Positions 1-5,757 of a stretch of DNA of 7,056 bases are shown here, piece by piece (positions within the stretch are counted from its first letter, which is position 1; each line of letters begins with the position of its first letter). Below the pieces are notes generated by a model. The model made no database searches. It had not been told where the DNA came from and saw nothing but the letters and a program-made list of their open reading frames with translations. The stretch comes from Gallionellaceae bacterium (GTDB lineage: Bacteria > Pseudomonadota > Gammaproteobacteria > Burkholderiales > Gallionellaceae). A program made the translations under genes and the position numbers. Location: the NCBI GenBank assembly GCA_030690855.1, contig JAUYFR010000155.1:1-7056 (forward strand), in the 5' to 3' direction.

Positions 1-683
1 AATAGCCCCATCGCCTCCGTGTCAGTTGTTGTCATTGAATACCCGATAAATATCCATTCACTCACGGGAACTGAGTCTTTTTTGTCACGTAAATAATCAA
101 AGGCATCTTTCCAGCGTTTAGAGAAATGTTCTTTTTCGACAGCGCCCGTAAATTTGCGTGAATTTGGATAAACAAGATATTGCTCAGCTAGAGAACCATG
201 CAGGTGAATAATTTCATTGGTGGGCTTAATCTGTTTTTTTTCGAGAACCTTTTCCAGAAGCAGATCGTAATTAAAAGTAATGACAATATCTTTATCCCAA
301 TTGACTCGTTCAACAAATAGTTCAATGGGATTAGTCAGATTACATTTCAAGGCAACATCTACGCTATCGTTAAGATATTGCCTTAATTTAGTGACAATCT
401 CTTCCTCGGCATCACGAAAAATATCTTGTCCGTTGGGGTTTATGGCATCGGAAAGAAAACTTTGACTATTTAGTGCTGACATAAAAGTTTCAAAGCCAAC
501 TCCAGCCCGATCAAAAAATAGCTGTTTGCGTATATAGTCAACACAAGTACCAGGGGTGCTTGGGGATTTAGGTGGAGGTGTGTCATCCAGCAATGGATTT
601 AATGCTTCGAGCATGTTTGCGTCTGTTGCAATACCGCAAGTTGCAGAGAAGCCGGCCCCCAGTATGTAAATTGATTTTGTCAC
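1..683 (-). CDS. SIR2-like domain protein, C-terminus cut by window edge
   Basis: The minus-strand frame from 683 to the left edge is open for 227 codons and gives a SIR2-like (SIR2_2 type) protein. Visible motifs are the nucleotide-binding GAGFS (residues 9-13 in ILGAGFSATCGIAT), TFNYD (136-140), LHGS (161-164) and GYSMTTTD (214-221). N138 and H162 match the Asn and His that sirtuin-fold NAD hydrolases and deacylases use, so the protein is probably catalytically competent on NAD+. I chose GTG at 683 because the codon just before it is a TAA stop and the next ATG (residue 24) would remove GAGFS. The ribosome binding site is weak (GGTAG about 8 nt upstream). It lies 33 nt downstream of the exported-protein gene and could be co-transcribed with it. 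SIR2-like proteins of this kind are often found in anti-phage systems (Thoeris ThsA, DSR, SIR2-HerA), but the C-terminal part that would decide the type is missing. No zinc-binding Cys quartet is seen, so it is not a CobB-type sirtuin. Confidence 0.85.
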   Translation of the reverse strand, partial: MTKSIYILGAGFSATCGIATDANMLEALNPLLDDTPPPKSPSTPGTCVDYIRKQLFFDRAGVGFETFMSALNSQSFLSDAINPNGQDIFRDAEEEIVTKLRQYLNDSVDVALKCNLTNPIELFVERVNWDKDIVITFNYDLLLEKVLEKKQIKPTNEIIHLHGSLAEQYLVYPNSRKFTGAVEKEHFSKRWKDAFDYLRDKKDSVPVSEWIFIGYSMTTTDTEAMGL

Positions 684-716
684 TTATCAAGCTACCAAAT
701 AAAACCTCAAAACTAA

Positions 717-1571
717 TCAGTTACATCCTTGCGAATATGTTGAAACACATATCACTATGCCGTCTCTGAAATGAACCCAATGCGTTCCATAGTTCCATCC
801 ATCACGCCACCAAAGAACTTGCTTGCCAGCAACTCGATCAGCTATTAGTTCTCGATTTTCTGCCCTTCGCTCGCCAAGCAATGAAATTACATCTTTTTTA
901 TTCATCCCAGTTTCAATCAACTCTGATGCATCTCTGCCTTTGCTTTCAATGTGAGAGACAATTTCCAGTTTCTTTTCTTGCAACTTGTCGATATTTTTGA
1001 AAACGGCTGTGCGTTCCCGGCGCAGTAAAACAGCTTGTTGGCCGGAGGCGGATGATAGTCGAGACTGTATTTTTAATATTTCATCTTCAAGTTTTTTGAG
1101 CTGAATTTGTTGTTGTTCGATCTGTTTATTTGCAGCGGGATTTGCGGAAATTTTCGCGACATCTTTTTTAAGTTGATTTTTGTCGGCCTTTACATTGACT
1201 ACGCAATCGACAAATACTTTCCCATTGTCTAGCCCAGTATCAACTGACACAATTTCCGACGAAACCAATGAAGCTGCAATCGTTTTTACTTTACTTTTTG
1301 CTTTACGTGATTTCTCGGTTTGATCAATATTGACCTCGCTTTCAACATAGCTGCCCGCATATTCCACCGCCTTGCGCTTGGCCTCAAGAAAACAGATGGT
1401 CGTTGCGTCTGATTTACTGTCGTTGTCTCCCATCGTGTAGCGATGGTGGGCAGTAATCGTATCGCCCGAGGCAGTAACATCCGGTGAATCCGCAAAAGCG
1501 TAATGAGAAAGGATGGCAAAGGGTAGCCCTACAATCAAAAAATGAGCGTGGTGAATTTTAAGGAGGTTCAT
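717..1571 (-). CDS. exported protein: LPP20/FlgT-like region, coiled coil, SmpA/BamE-like C-terminus
   Basis: This gene encodes 284 residues and I do not recognise it as a named protein. The N-terminus looks like a Sec signal peptide (hydrophobic stretch about 11-22, likely cleavage after AFA at 25-27), so the mature protein should be periplasmic; no lipobox cysteine is visible. Residues ~53-135 (EAKRKAVEYAGSYVES, then NGKVFVDCVVNVKAD) resemble the LPP20/FlgT N-terminal type of domain in envelope proteins. Residues ~146-212 are rich in Gln, Lys, Glu and Leu and look like a coiled coil. Residues ~218-275 (ETGMNKKDVISLLGE, then WVHFRDGIV) resemble the SmpA/OmlA/BamE fold, where a GMxxxxVxxLLG helix is followed by strands ending in a FxDGxV segment. 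ATG at 1571 has AGGA 4 nt upstream. It sits 34 nt after the toxin gene and 33 nt before the SIR2-like gene. The domain calls are by eye and the function is unknown; a role in the envelope is inferred from the signal peptide. Confidence 0.8.
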   Translation of the reverse strand: MNLLKIHHAHFLIVGLPFAILSHYAFADSPDVTASGDTITAHHRYTMGDNDSKSDATTICFLEAKRKAVEYAGSYVESEVNIDQTEKSRKAKSKVKTIAASLVSSEIVSVDTGLDNGKVFVDCVVNVKADKNQLKKDVAKISANPAANKQIEQQQIQLKKLEDEILKIQSRLSSASGQQAVLLRRERTAVFKNIDKLQEKKLEIVSHIESKGRDASELIETGMNKKDVISLLGERRAENRELIADRVAGKQVLWWRDGWNYGTHWVHFRDGIVICVSTYSQGCN

Positions 1572-1605
1572 AGTGTCCTGATCATTGAATTTGCGTTGAA
1601 GAGTA

Positions 1606-1905
1606 TTACTTCTTCGTTCTCTCTAGCCAATATCTTGGGCTGCGACGATGATGCGCAACGGCCAACACCTGAACAGCATCACCCGCAACGCGATACAACA
1701 CACTGAATGGAAAGCGTTGAAAGCCTGCTTTGCGAATATTAGGCTGACAATCTAGCGGATAACTAAGCGGGGCAACACAGATACGTTTGAGTGTTGCTTC
1801 AAATTCGGCAATATAGTCCGCGCCCAAACCGGCGAGGCGACTTTCATAAAATGCAACGCTATCCAGATACTCTTCTGATGCGGCAGGGTGAAAATAATAA
1901 GTCAC
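1606..1905 (-). CDS. type II toxin, ParE/RelE family
   Basis: This is a 99-residue basic protein of the ParE/RelE toxin fold. Visible features are the N-terminal strand YYFHPAASEEYLDSVAFYE, the helical segment GADYIAEFEATLKRI (28-42), the strand region IRKAGFQRFPFSVLYRV (57-73) and the C-terminal strand VQVLAVAHHRRSPRYWLER (78-96). The family either poisons DNA gyrase (ParE) or cleaves mRNA on ribosomes (RelE). The ending AVAHHRRSPRYW is the form common in proteins labelled ParE/RelE that pair with PF09720 antitoxins, so the target cannot be fixed here. The start is GTG at 1905, which overlaps the antitoxin stop in a GTGA. This means translation is likely coupled to the antitoxin, which should be made first. 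The length is normal for the family and there is no sign of decay. Confidence 0.9.
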   Translation of the reverse strand: MTYYFHPAASEEYLDSVAFYESRLAGLGADYIAEFEATLKRICVAPLSYPLDCQPNIRKAGFQRFPFSVLYRVAGDAVQVLAVAHHRRSPRYWLERTKK

Positions 1906-2123
1906 CGCAACAAAGCCTGCGCCGCTACGCGTACCGAATCTGCGGATAATAATGTGACGCCCTGATCCAAATCATTTGCTCGCCGCTGCGCTTCGTTTCG
2001 CCATTCTTCGGCGATTTCGATTTCAGTTTGAGCCTCTAAGCTGAGCAATAACTTATGTGCCAATTGCGCCCGTGCTTCTTTGGGCAAATGAAATACGGCT
2101 TCTTCAAGCGTTTCGGTATTCAT
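1902..2123 (-). CDS. addiction module antitoxin, PF09720 type
   Basis: This gene encodes a 73-residue, acidic, mostly helical protein. The N-terminal half (TLEEAVFHLPKEARAQLAHKLLLSLE) has the pattern of the PF09720 addiction-module component: a repeated alternation of Leu and charged residues, with LPxxxRxxLAxxLLxSL. The middle EIAEEWRNEAQRRANDLDQG matches the family's trailing helix, where the sequence is normally EWxxEAxRRxxELdxG. It should bind and neutralise the toxin encoded just downstream. ATG at 2123 has AGGAT 5 nt upstream. The gene starts 30 nt after the gcvH stop, without a visible terminator or a clear promoter in the gap, so gcvH read-through could transcribe the module; a promoter inside gcvH cannot be excluded. 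Antitoxins of this type usually repress their own operon, but no operator palindrome is seen here. Confidence 0.9.
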   Translation of the reverse strand: MNTETLEEAVFHLPKEARAQLAHKLLLSLEAQTEIEIAEEWRNEAQRRANDLDQGVTLLSADSVRVAAQALLR

Positions 2124-2153
2124 TTGTTATCCTTTGTCAGATGGGTCTTGCTG

Positions 2154-2543
2154 TTAATGTGCTTCGCTATCTACTGCAGCTTGATACGCTGTCGCGTCCA
2201 ATAGTGCAGCAACATCAGCGGCATTGTCTGGCTTCATTTTGAAAATCCATGCGCCAAAAGGATCACTGTTGATGCTTTCGGGAGAGGCATCTAATGCGCC
2301 ATTGGAGTCAACCACCTCACCGGAAACTGGCGCATAAACGTCAGCCGCCGCTTTAACAGATTCAACCACAGCACATTCTTCTTTTGCTTTGAGTTTGCGA
2401 CCAACCGCAGGTGCTTCAACGAACACCATATCGCCCAGTAATTCTTGTGCGTGCTGGGTAATGCCGATAGTGATTGTTCCGTCAGCTTCGGTTTTGATCC
2501 ACTCGTGGGAAGGTGTGTATTTCAGGTTGCTTGGATTGCTCAT
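2154..2543 (-). CDS. gcvH: glycine cleavage system H protein
   Basis: GcvH is the lipoyl carrier of the glycine cleavage system. It shuttles the aminomethyl group from P protein (GcvP) to T protein (GcvT) and then passes electrons to L protein. The 129 residues are the usual length (E. coli GcvH is also 129). The lipoyl site is in CAVVESVKAAADVYAPVSGEV, with the lysine at residue 64. The N-terminal KYTPSHEWIKTEADGTITIGITQHAQELLGDMVFVEAPAVG and the late INSDPFGAWIFKMKP are also typical. ATG at 2543 has a strong AGGAG 6 nt upstream. It lies 82 nt downstream of gcvT, with most of that gap filled by a palindromic repeat. gcvP, which often follows gcvH, is replaced here by the antitoxin gene. Expression should depend on the riboswitch upstream of gcvT. 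Confidence 0.97.
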   Translation of the reverse strand: MSNPSNLKYTPSHEWIKTEADGTITIGITQHAQELLGDMVFVEAPAVGRKLKAKEECAVVESVKAAADVYAPVSGEVVDSNGALDASPESINSDPFGAWIFKMKPDNAADVAALLDATAYQAAVDSEAH

Positions 2544-2561
2544 TTAAATCTCCTAGTTATT

Positions 2562-2641
2562 AGTCGTTAGTCTTGAGTCGTTAGTTGGTGCTGTCGCTGC
2601 GCGGTTTTTAACTAACCGCTAACGGCTAGATACTAACGACT
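2562..2641. repeat. palindromic repeat, copy A, between gcvT and gcvH
   Basis: The outer arms AGTCGTTAGT (2562-2571) and ACTAACGACT (2632-2641) are perfect inverted repeats. The next inner bases pair imperfectly (GAGTCGTTAG on the left against CTAACGGCTA on the right), giving two arms of about 23 bases around a G/C-rich loop. The left arm is identical over 24 bases to 3829-3852 of the riboswitch leader. The right arm covers the last codons and the TAG stop of gcvT (2626-2628). In the gcvTH transcript this would be a long hairpin ending 7 nt before the gcvH AGGAG, so it could affect mRNA stability or gcvH translation; that effect is inference. The family is not one I can name. Confidence 0.85.
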
Positions 2642-3714
2642 GTCTTACCATTACGGGCAAACGGATACTTAACTACTTTTGCATTTAACTGTTTGTCACG
2701 TATTTCAACTTGTACAGTGTCGCCGATTTGCACGTCATTCGGCACACGGGCCAAGGCAATGGATTTTTCTAGTGTGGGGGCAAAGCTACCGCTGGTGATT
2801 TCTCCATCACCATGTGGTGTGCGCACTTTTTGATGACCACGCAATACACCGCGATCTAAAAGTAGTAAGCCGACCAGTTTGCTACTTGGCGGGTTTGCCA
2901 GCAACGCCGCTTTGCCGATGAAATCGCGCTCGCTCTTTAGATCTACTGTCCATGCAAGACCCGATTCTAATGGGCCAACAGTTTCGTCCATGTCTTGGCC
3001 GTAGAGATTCATGCCCGCTTCTAAACGTAAAGTATCGCGCGCGCCTAAGCCGATTGGCTTCACGCCTTTTTCAGCTAATGTTTGCCAGAAAAAAGGCGCG
3101 GCTTTGGCGGGAATCATGATTTCAAAACCATCTTCGCCGGTATAGCCGGTGCGCGCGATAAACATGGTACCCATTTCAACTGCGCTAAAGGGAATGAGTT
3201 TTTCGGTGAGTTCTTGGCTACCGGGGAGTGCCTCCCAAACTTTGGCGCGGGCATTCGGTCCTTGCACGGCAATCATTGCTAATTCAGGGTGGTCGGCAAT
3301 GTCGAGTTGCGGTGCGTGTTTGGCAGCCTGTTGTTTCATCCACGCGATGTCTTTGTCTGCGGTGCCTGCATTGACCACGATGCGAAACCAGTCTTCGGTC
3401 ATGAAATACACAATCAGGTCGTCAATCACGCCACCGTTTTCCAGCAGCATGGCTGAATATAGCGCTTTGCCGGGCAGGGTGAGCTTGTCCACGTTGTTGG
3501 CTAAAAGAAAGCGCAAGAAGGCACGAACACCATTGCCTTTCATATCGACTACACGCATGTGGCAAACGTCGAACATGCCGCAATCGTTGCGGACTTGATG
3601 GTGTTCGTCGATCTGTGAGCCGTAATTCACCGGCATATCCCAGCCGCCGAAATCGACCATCTTGGCGCCCATGTCGCGGTGGGTTTGATTCAGAGGAGTT
3701 GTTTTGAGCATCAT
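2626..3714 (-). CDS. gcvT: glycine cleavage system T protein (aminomethyltransferase)
   Basis: GcvT moves the aminomethyl carbon from lipoylated GcvH to tetrahydrofolate, releasing ammonia and giving 5,10-methylene-THF. The 362 residues match the family (E. coli 364). Key stretches are VDFGGWDMPVNYGSQIDEHH (20-39), GMFDVCHMRVVDMKG (46-60, where many relatives have DVSHM), GGVIDDLIVY (94-103) with the conserved acidic pair D98-D99 of the folate site region, ARTGYTGEDGFEI and GLGARDTLRLEAGMNLYGQD. The ending KYPFARNGK is usual, but the last residues TVVSI come from repeat copy A. Start: the frame is open further upstream to 3855, but that part is riboswitch and terminator sequence, so I chose ATG 3714 (ATG 3711 is equally possible). 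The Shine-Dalgarno is weak (GAG about 7 nt upstream). Transcription comes from the promoter at 4045-4071 through the glycine riboswitch and terminator. Confidence 0.95.
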   Translation of the reverse strand: MMLKTTPLNQTHRDMGAKMVDFGGWDMPVNYGSQIDEHHQVRNDCGMFDVCHMRVVDMKGNGVRAFLRFLLANNVDKLTLPGKALYSAMLLENGGVIDDLIVYFMTEDWFRIVVNAGTADKDIAWMKQQAAKHAPQLDIADHPELAMIAVQGPNARAKVWEALPGSQELTEKLIPFSAVEMGTMFIARTGYTGEDGFEIMIPAKAAPFFWQTLAEKGVKPIGLGARDTLRLEAGMNLYGQDMDETVGPLESGLAWTVDLKSERDFIGKAALLANPPSSKLVGLLLLDRGVLRGHQKVRTPHGDGEITSGSFAPTLEKSIALARVPNDVQIGDTVQVEIRDKQLNAKVVKYPFARNGKTVVSI

Positions 3715-3731
3715 GTTTTTTCTCGAGTAAT

Positions 3732-3763
3732 AAAAAAGGCGCAGCACGAAATCGTGCTGCGCC
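3732..3763 (-). terminator. intrinsic terminator of the glycine riboswitch
   Basis: On the minus strand GGCGCAGCACG, a 4-nt loop ATTT and CGTGCTGCGCC form a perfect 11-bp stem, followed directly by six T residues. This is a classic Rho-independent terminator. It sits 2 nt after the 3' strand of the aptamer II closing stem and 18 nt before the gcvT ATG, so it is the expression platform of the riboswitch rather than the end of a gene. A strong stem here predicts that gcvT is transcribed only when an alternative pairing or ligand state prevents it. Confidence 0.92.
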
Positions 3764-3765
3764 CC

Positions 3766-4028
3766 ATCTGTCCTTGGTACCTGAGAGATTACAACTTTCG
3801 TCGCGTGCCCCTTCGGTGGTCGGCAATCAGTCGTTAGTCTTGAGTCGTTAGTCATTAGTTAAAGCAGTCCCGCGAAGCGGACAACGCCAACTAATGACTA
3901 ACGACTAATAACTAATAACTGACTCTAACGCTCTCCAGATTTGCCTATTCCGATTGGTTCATGTGCCTGAGCGGTTACGGGTGTTGCGCCTTCGGCGGTG
4001 CCAGATTTCAGCACGCTCTCCCAGTCGG
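3766..4028 (-). promoter_or_regulatory. tandem glycine riboswitch upstream of gcvT, aptamer II enlarged by a repeat
   Basis: Both aptamers are readable on the minus strand. Aptamer I (4028-3950) is closed by CCGACTGG pairing with CCAATCGG (one mismatch). It contains GGGAGAGCG, a GTGC/GCAC hairpin, CGCCGAAGGCGCAA and GCTCAGG. A short linker, AATAGGCAA, follows. Aptamer II (3940-3766) is closed by ATCTG/CAGAT and contains GGAGAG, CACCGAAGGGGCA, a CAAC-type side hairpin and CTCTCAGG. These are the conserved elements of the glycine riboswitch class (gcvT RNA). Aptamer II is ~175 nt instead of the usual ~75-85 because a palindromic repeat fills the hairpin between GGAGAG and CACCGAAGG. The riboswitch lies between the promoter and the terminator before gcvT. 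In relatives glycine turns gcv expression on; that direction is assumed here. Confidence 0.93.
3828..3921. repeat. palindromic repeat, copy B, inside riboswitch aptamer II
   Basis: Bases 3843-3860 (AGTCGTTAGTCATTAGTT) and 3889-3906 (AACTAATGACTAACGACT) are perfect 18-base inverted repeats. Outside them 3828-3838 pairs with 3911-3921 in 10 of 11 positions as RNA (one G-U), across a 4x4 internal loop. The 28-nt centre contains its own CCGC/GCGG mini-hairpin (3870-3880). Altogether the element folds as one imperfect stem of about 33 bp. It is related to copy A: 3829-3852 equals 2562-2585 exactly. It has no coding capacity, and no clear target duplication was seen at its ends. Confidence 0.9.
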
Positions 4029-4044
4029 TTTAAACGGCAGCTAA

Positions 4045-4071
4045 ATTATACCGAAAGCGGCTAGGGGTAAA
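4045..4071 (-). promoter_or_regulatory. sigma70-type promoter for the gcvT leader
   Basis: A perfect TATAAT (4050-4045) begins 11 nt after the stop codon of the DUF3426 gene. A possible -35, TTTACC (4071-4066, 4 of 6 matches to TTGACA), is 15 nt upstream, which is a short spacer; this part is uncertain and overlaps the end of the upstream gene. Transcription would start near 4038, about 10 nt before aptamer I, which fits a leader made mainly of the riboswitch. Confidence 0.7.
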
Positions 4072-4858
4072 ACAGAAATAATTTATAGCCGGTGGGTTTT
4101 AAATCAGCGGTATCGAGATGGAGTTTAACAGTGAGGTCGCGGTTGGCTAACAAGCCTGATTTTGCATCTTCTCCTGCCTTTAGGTATTCAGTTGGTGTGA
4201 ACGTGCGTCTAGCAACGAGTTTGTCGTGCATATCGGTCAGGCTAAGCTCAAGGTTTGGATAAGCCTGTGTATGGCTGGCACGATTGTGTAGCAGTGCGCT
4301 GAGCGTGATGGCGTCAGCGCGAGTTGTGTCAGCTTCAAGATCAGAAGACTCGATGCTCAAGAGTTCAGGTTTTTTAGGTAATGGGACCGTGCATTTTAGT
4401 AGCCGACAATAGCTGGTTAAGGCTGGCTTGGTGCCGGGTAATTGCGCGGCGATTTCAACACGGAAGAAATAAGTTGCCTGAGCTAAAAAAATGATTAGAA
4501 AAAAGGTCGCTCCAACAGCCCAGGGCCAGCGGTGTTTCTTATGGAGAGGGTGGGCGATTTCTGCAGTGAAGGAGTCATCTTCGAAATTGAATTCGTGCTC
4601 AATCGTATCGGACTGGGTTGTCTCAATTTTTACTTCGTTATTTTCAGGGCTCTCGCTAGTTGTTTCTTCGTGAGAGCAGACTTCTTCGATAGGAAGTGCG
4701 AGCTGCGGGCTAGGCTCCTCACTATAAAAATGGTCAGTCGCGTTGAACACGGCGTTGCAACGGCCGCACCGCACCGTCCCCTCCGATGCGGACAACTGTT
4801 CCTCGCTGACTTTAAAGCGAGTGCTGCATTCTGGACATTGGGTAACGGAGAAATTCAC
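4061..4858 (-). CDS. zinc-ribbon (MJ0042 type) and DUF3426 membrane protein
   Basis: This is a 265-residue protein of unknown function that is conserved next to prmA in beta- and gammaproteobacteria. The N-terminus is a zinc ribbon of the MJ0042 type: CPEC (Cys 8 and 11) and CGRC (Cys 31 and 34), in QCPECSTRFKV and GTVRCGRCNAVFNA. A low-complexity acidic linker (~45-100) follows, then one hydrophobic span WPWAVGATFFLIIFLAQATYFF (~111-132) that should be a transmembrane helix. The DUF3426 region (~140-265) with YCRLLKCTVPLP comes last; it should be on the other side of the membrane. The start is GTG at 4858, overlapping the prmA stop as GTGA, with AGGA 8 nt upstream. A longer frame to 4921 exists but it would run 63 nt into prmA and adds nothing like the family. 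A promoter for gcvT begins right at its stop. Confidence 0.9.
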   Translation of the reverse strand: MNFSVTQCPECSTRFKVSEEQLSASEGTVRCGRCNAVFNATDHFYSEEPSPQLALPIEEVCSHEETTSESPENNEVKIETTQSDTIEHEFNFEDDSFTAEIAHPLHKKHRWPWAVGATFFLIIFLAQATYFFRVEIAAQLPGTKPALTSYCRLLKCTVPLPKKPELLSIESSDLEADTTRADAITLSALLHNRASHTQAYPNLELSLTDMHDKLVARRTFTPTEYLKAGEDAKSGLLANRDLTVKLHLDTADLKPTGYKLFLFYP

Positions 4859-5745
4859 TTCTTTGTTCCTGAAAGACACGCCCAGCCATCTTCGACGACA
4901 GTAGGCGACATCGCAAACCACTGCCCATAAATCTTTGCTACCTCTTCCGCTTGCTCTCCCAGAACGCCAGACAGCACGATGCGCCCGCCTACTTGAGTTG
5001 TGCTTGCTAAGAGCGGTGCAAGCGCGCGCAAAGGGTTGGTTAGAATATTAGCGACGACAATGTTGTACTGCGTTAAGGTGGCTTGTTCTGGCAAGTAAAA
5101 TTTTGCACCTACTTGATTTAATTTAGTATTATCAATGCTGGCTTGCACTGCTTGCGCGTCGACATCCACGCCAATTGCGCTCCCTGCACCTAGCTTCATC
5201 GCGGCGATCGCCAAAATGCCAGAGCCACAACCGTAATCTAAAACGCTTTCGCCGCCTTGGAGATTTGCATCAAGCCAGCGCAAACAAAGGCGTGTAGTGG
5301 GATGGCTACCGGTGCCAAAAGCTAAACCAGGATCGAGCGCTATATTGATTGCAGTAGCATCGACAGCGGTGTGCCAGGTTGGCACGATCCATAGCCGTTG
5401 CGAAATGCGAATCGGATCAAACTGCGCTTGAGTTTGGCGCACCCAGTCACTCTCTTCTAGTGAAGTAATTTTGTGAGGTGGCATTTGCAGAATACCAAGA
5501 TTGGTGCAGCAGGCTTGCAAAATATCAGCGACAGGACTGTCGCTTTCAAAAAGTGCGTTGACGAGATTGTGCTGCCAAACCGCACTGGTGGGTTCGCCCG
5601 GCTCGCCAAAAATGGCTTGCTCATCGGGTGTGTCAGCATCCGCGTCGAGCATATCAACAGAAAGCGCCCCTTGTTCTAGGAGCGCTTCACTGAGTGCCTC
5701 AGCATAGCTTGCGTCAGCTTGAATGGATAAGTTGAGCCAGCTCAT
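4855..5745 (-). CDS. prmA: ribosomal protein L11 methyltransferase
   Basis: PrmA uses S-adenosylmethionine to methylate lysines and the N-terminus of ribosomal protein L11 in the cytoplasm. The 296 residues match the family (E. coli 293). The N-terminal substrate-recognition domain (1 to ~60, SWLNLSIQADASYAEALSEA onward) is followed by a linker and the SAM-binding Rossmann fold. Motifs include LDPGLAFGTGSHPTTRLCL (137-155), VLDYGCGSGILAIAA (168-182, glycine-rich motif I), AIGVDVDAQAV (190-200) and VVANILTNPLRALAPLL (230-246). The ATG at 5745 is directly preceded by an in-frame GTG (5748), so one residue is uncertain. No good Shine-Dalgarno is visible. It lies 12 nt after the accC stop and overlaps the next gene by GTGA, so it should be co-transcribed with both. 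Confidence 0.96.
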   Translation of the reverse strand: MSWLNLSIQADASYAEALSEALLEQGALSVDMLDADADTPDEQAIFGEPGEPTSAVWQHNLVNALFESDSPVADILQACCTNLGILQMPPHKITSLEESDWVRQTQAQFDPIRISQRLWIVPTWHTAVDATAINIALDPGLAFGTGSHPTTRLCLRWLDANLQGGESVLDYGCGSGILAIAAMKLGAGSAIGVDVDAQAVQASIDNTKLNQVGAKFYLPEQATLTQYNIVVANILTNPLRALAPLLASTTQVGGRIVLSGVLGEQAEEVAKIYGQWFAMSPTVVEDGWACLSGTKK

Positions 5746-5757
5746 CACAAAATGACG

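Noticed and set aside
1..683. CobB-type sirtuin deacylase
   Set aside because: The visible part lacks the paired zinc-binding CxxC motifs and has TFNYD and GYSMTTTD, which fit the SIR2-like (SIR2_2) group better.
572..769. Small plus-strand open frame spanning the gap between the SIR2-like and exported-protein genes
   Set aside because: It overlaps both genes on the opposite strand and has no recognisable product or convincing ribosome binding site.
3715..3855. N-terminal extension of gcvT by 47 codons
   Set aside because: The extra codons read through the riboswitch, its repeat and the terminator; GcvT proteins begin near MLKTTPLN, matching the ATG at 3714 or 3711.
2562..3921. AGTCGTTAGT repeats as a CRISPR array
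   Set aside because: There are no evenly sized spacers; the units are arms of two hairpins separated by gcvT.
4859..4921. Longer start for the DUF3426 gene
   Set aside because: It lies wholly within prmA and carries no family similarity; the GTG at 4858 has a good ribosome binding site and starts the protein just before the first zinc-ribbon cysteine.
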